Below are positions 5,586 to 5,989 of a stretch of DNA of 5,989 bases, one piece after another. The notes beneath the pieces are model-generated. The model worked only from the letters and a program-made list of their open reading frames with translations, was not told where the DNA came from and made no database searches. Position numbers and translations under genes: made by a program. The stretch is from an uncultured Oscillospiraceae bacterium (GTDB taxonomy: Bacteria > Bacillota > Clostridia > Oscillospirales > Acutalibacteraceae). How positions within the stretch are numbered: position 1 is the stretch's first letter; every line of letters begins with the position of its first letter. The stretch is from the NCBI GenBank assembly GCA_900554535.1, contig USIA01000119.1, positions 1 to 5,989 of the forward strand, given 5' to 3'.

Positions 5586-5989
5586 ATGATTCGACGGTAT
5601 CTCGCGCGGGAATGGAAACTGAGCAACCATTTCTGGCAGGGGCTGCTGATCGCTTGCGCGGCTGCATTTGTTGTGATTTTTGGGCTGATGTCCCTTTCCG
5701 ATGTGGAAAATGTACGCGAAGGCAGCGCCATTACTGTTCCAGCCGTGATCGTCTGTGCGGTTGGCCTGATTGCCACTTTCTTTTCCGCGTTGTCCAATTT
5801 TTCCTACAGATTTAACTTTGCAGTGCAGATGAGCGTGCGGCGGCGGGATTATGCGCTGGCGGCCTTCTTGCTCCATCTGTTCGGCATGGTGGCGGTCCTT
5901 GCCGAGGCAGTGGTGCTGTCGCTGGTGTTTGGGCTGATAACCGGCAAGCAGGGACTGCAGCACGTGGCAGCGTGGCTGCCGTGGGTGCT
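5586..5989 (+). CDS. Second ABC exporter permease subunit (3' end outside the window)
   Basis: The frame opens at ATG 5586, 4 bases after the preceding stop, and stays open to the window edge; 134 codons are visible. A ribosome site, AGGGGTGA at 5574-5581, overlaps the upstream stop. Hydrophobic segments are at about 19-37, 49-70 and 90-113. The loop F-N-F-A-V-Q-M-S-V-R-R-R (76-87) sits between helices 2 and 3 and lines up with F-Q-M-A-I-T-F-S-S-T-R-K of the preceding permease, though the rest differs. The two are likely distant relatives that form a mixed membrane domain served by the single ATPase. The C-terminal half is not visible. Confidence 0.85.
   Translation, partial: MIRRYLAREWKLSNHFWQGLLIACAAAFVVIFGLMSLSDVENVREGSAITVPAVIVCAVGLIATFFSALSNFSYRFNFAVQMSVRRRDYALAAFLLHLFGMVAVLAEAVVLSLVFGLITGKQGLQHVAAWLPWV

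Overview
The window looks like chromosomal DNA of a GC-rich anaerobic Clostridia member, probably an Oscillospiraceae/Ruminococcaceae-type gut Firmicute. The pointers are AGGAGG-type ribosome sites, compact operons with ATGA overlaps, sigma-A-like promoters, a YtrA-type GntR repressor with an ABC exporter, and paired RCK/TrkA proteins. The taxonomic call is inference from style; no rRNA or marker gene is present.

Layout. (1) Positions 1-846 hold the C-terminal part of a polytopic GT-C glycosyltransferase (Gpi18-like mannosyltransferase family), open at the left edge. (2) Its stop overlaps the ATG of a decayed membrane-protein gene (843-1071), broken by an in-frame TAA and a frameshift in a C run; it may be the N-terminus of a YdcF/DUF218-type protein. 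(3) A good promoter (1108-1136) starts a three-gene operon: a GNAT acetyltransferase, then two different RCK/TrkA-type potassium-uptake regulators, ending at a clear intrinsic terminator (2948-2979). No TrkH/KtrB channel gene is in view.

(4) Positions 2980-3660 contain a minus-strand small gene (3401 down to 3210) with its own promoter and strong ribosome site. Just past its stop lies a 15-bp inverted repeat. A second open frame reaches 3112 and is followed by a terminator-like hairpin, so the gene may be frameshifted. Between the two divergent promoters lies an 11-bp-period direct repeat resembling a response-regulator site. The remaining stretch 2980-3053 shows nothing I recognise.

(5) From 3592 to the right edge runs a self-regulated exporter operon: a promoter with a perfect palindrome at the start of transcription, a YtrA-type GntR repressor, an ABC ATPase, a six-helix permease, and a second permease cut by the window end. 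The likely logic is that the repressor sits on the palindrome until an inducer (often a cell-envelope stress or peptide antibiotic in related systems) releases it, so that the ATPase and the two permeases are made together.

Nothing here is a clear novel system. The points most worth a second look are the decayed gene, the possibly frameshifted minus-strand gene, and the regulatory DNA between 3454 and 3639.
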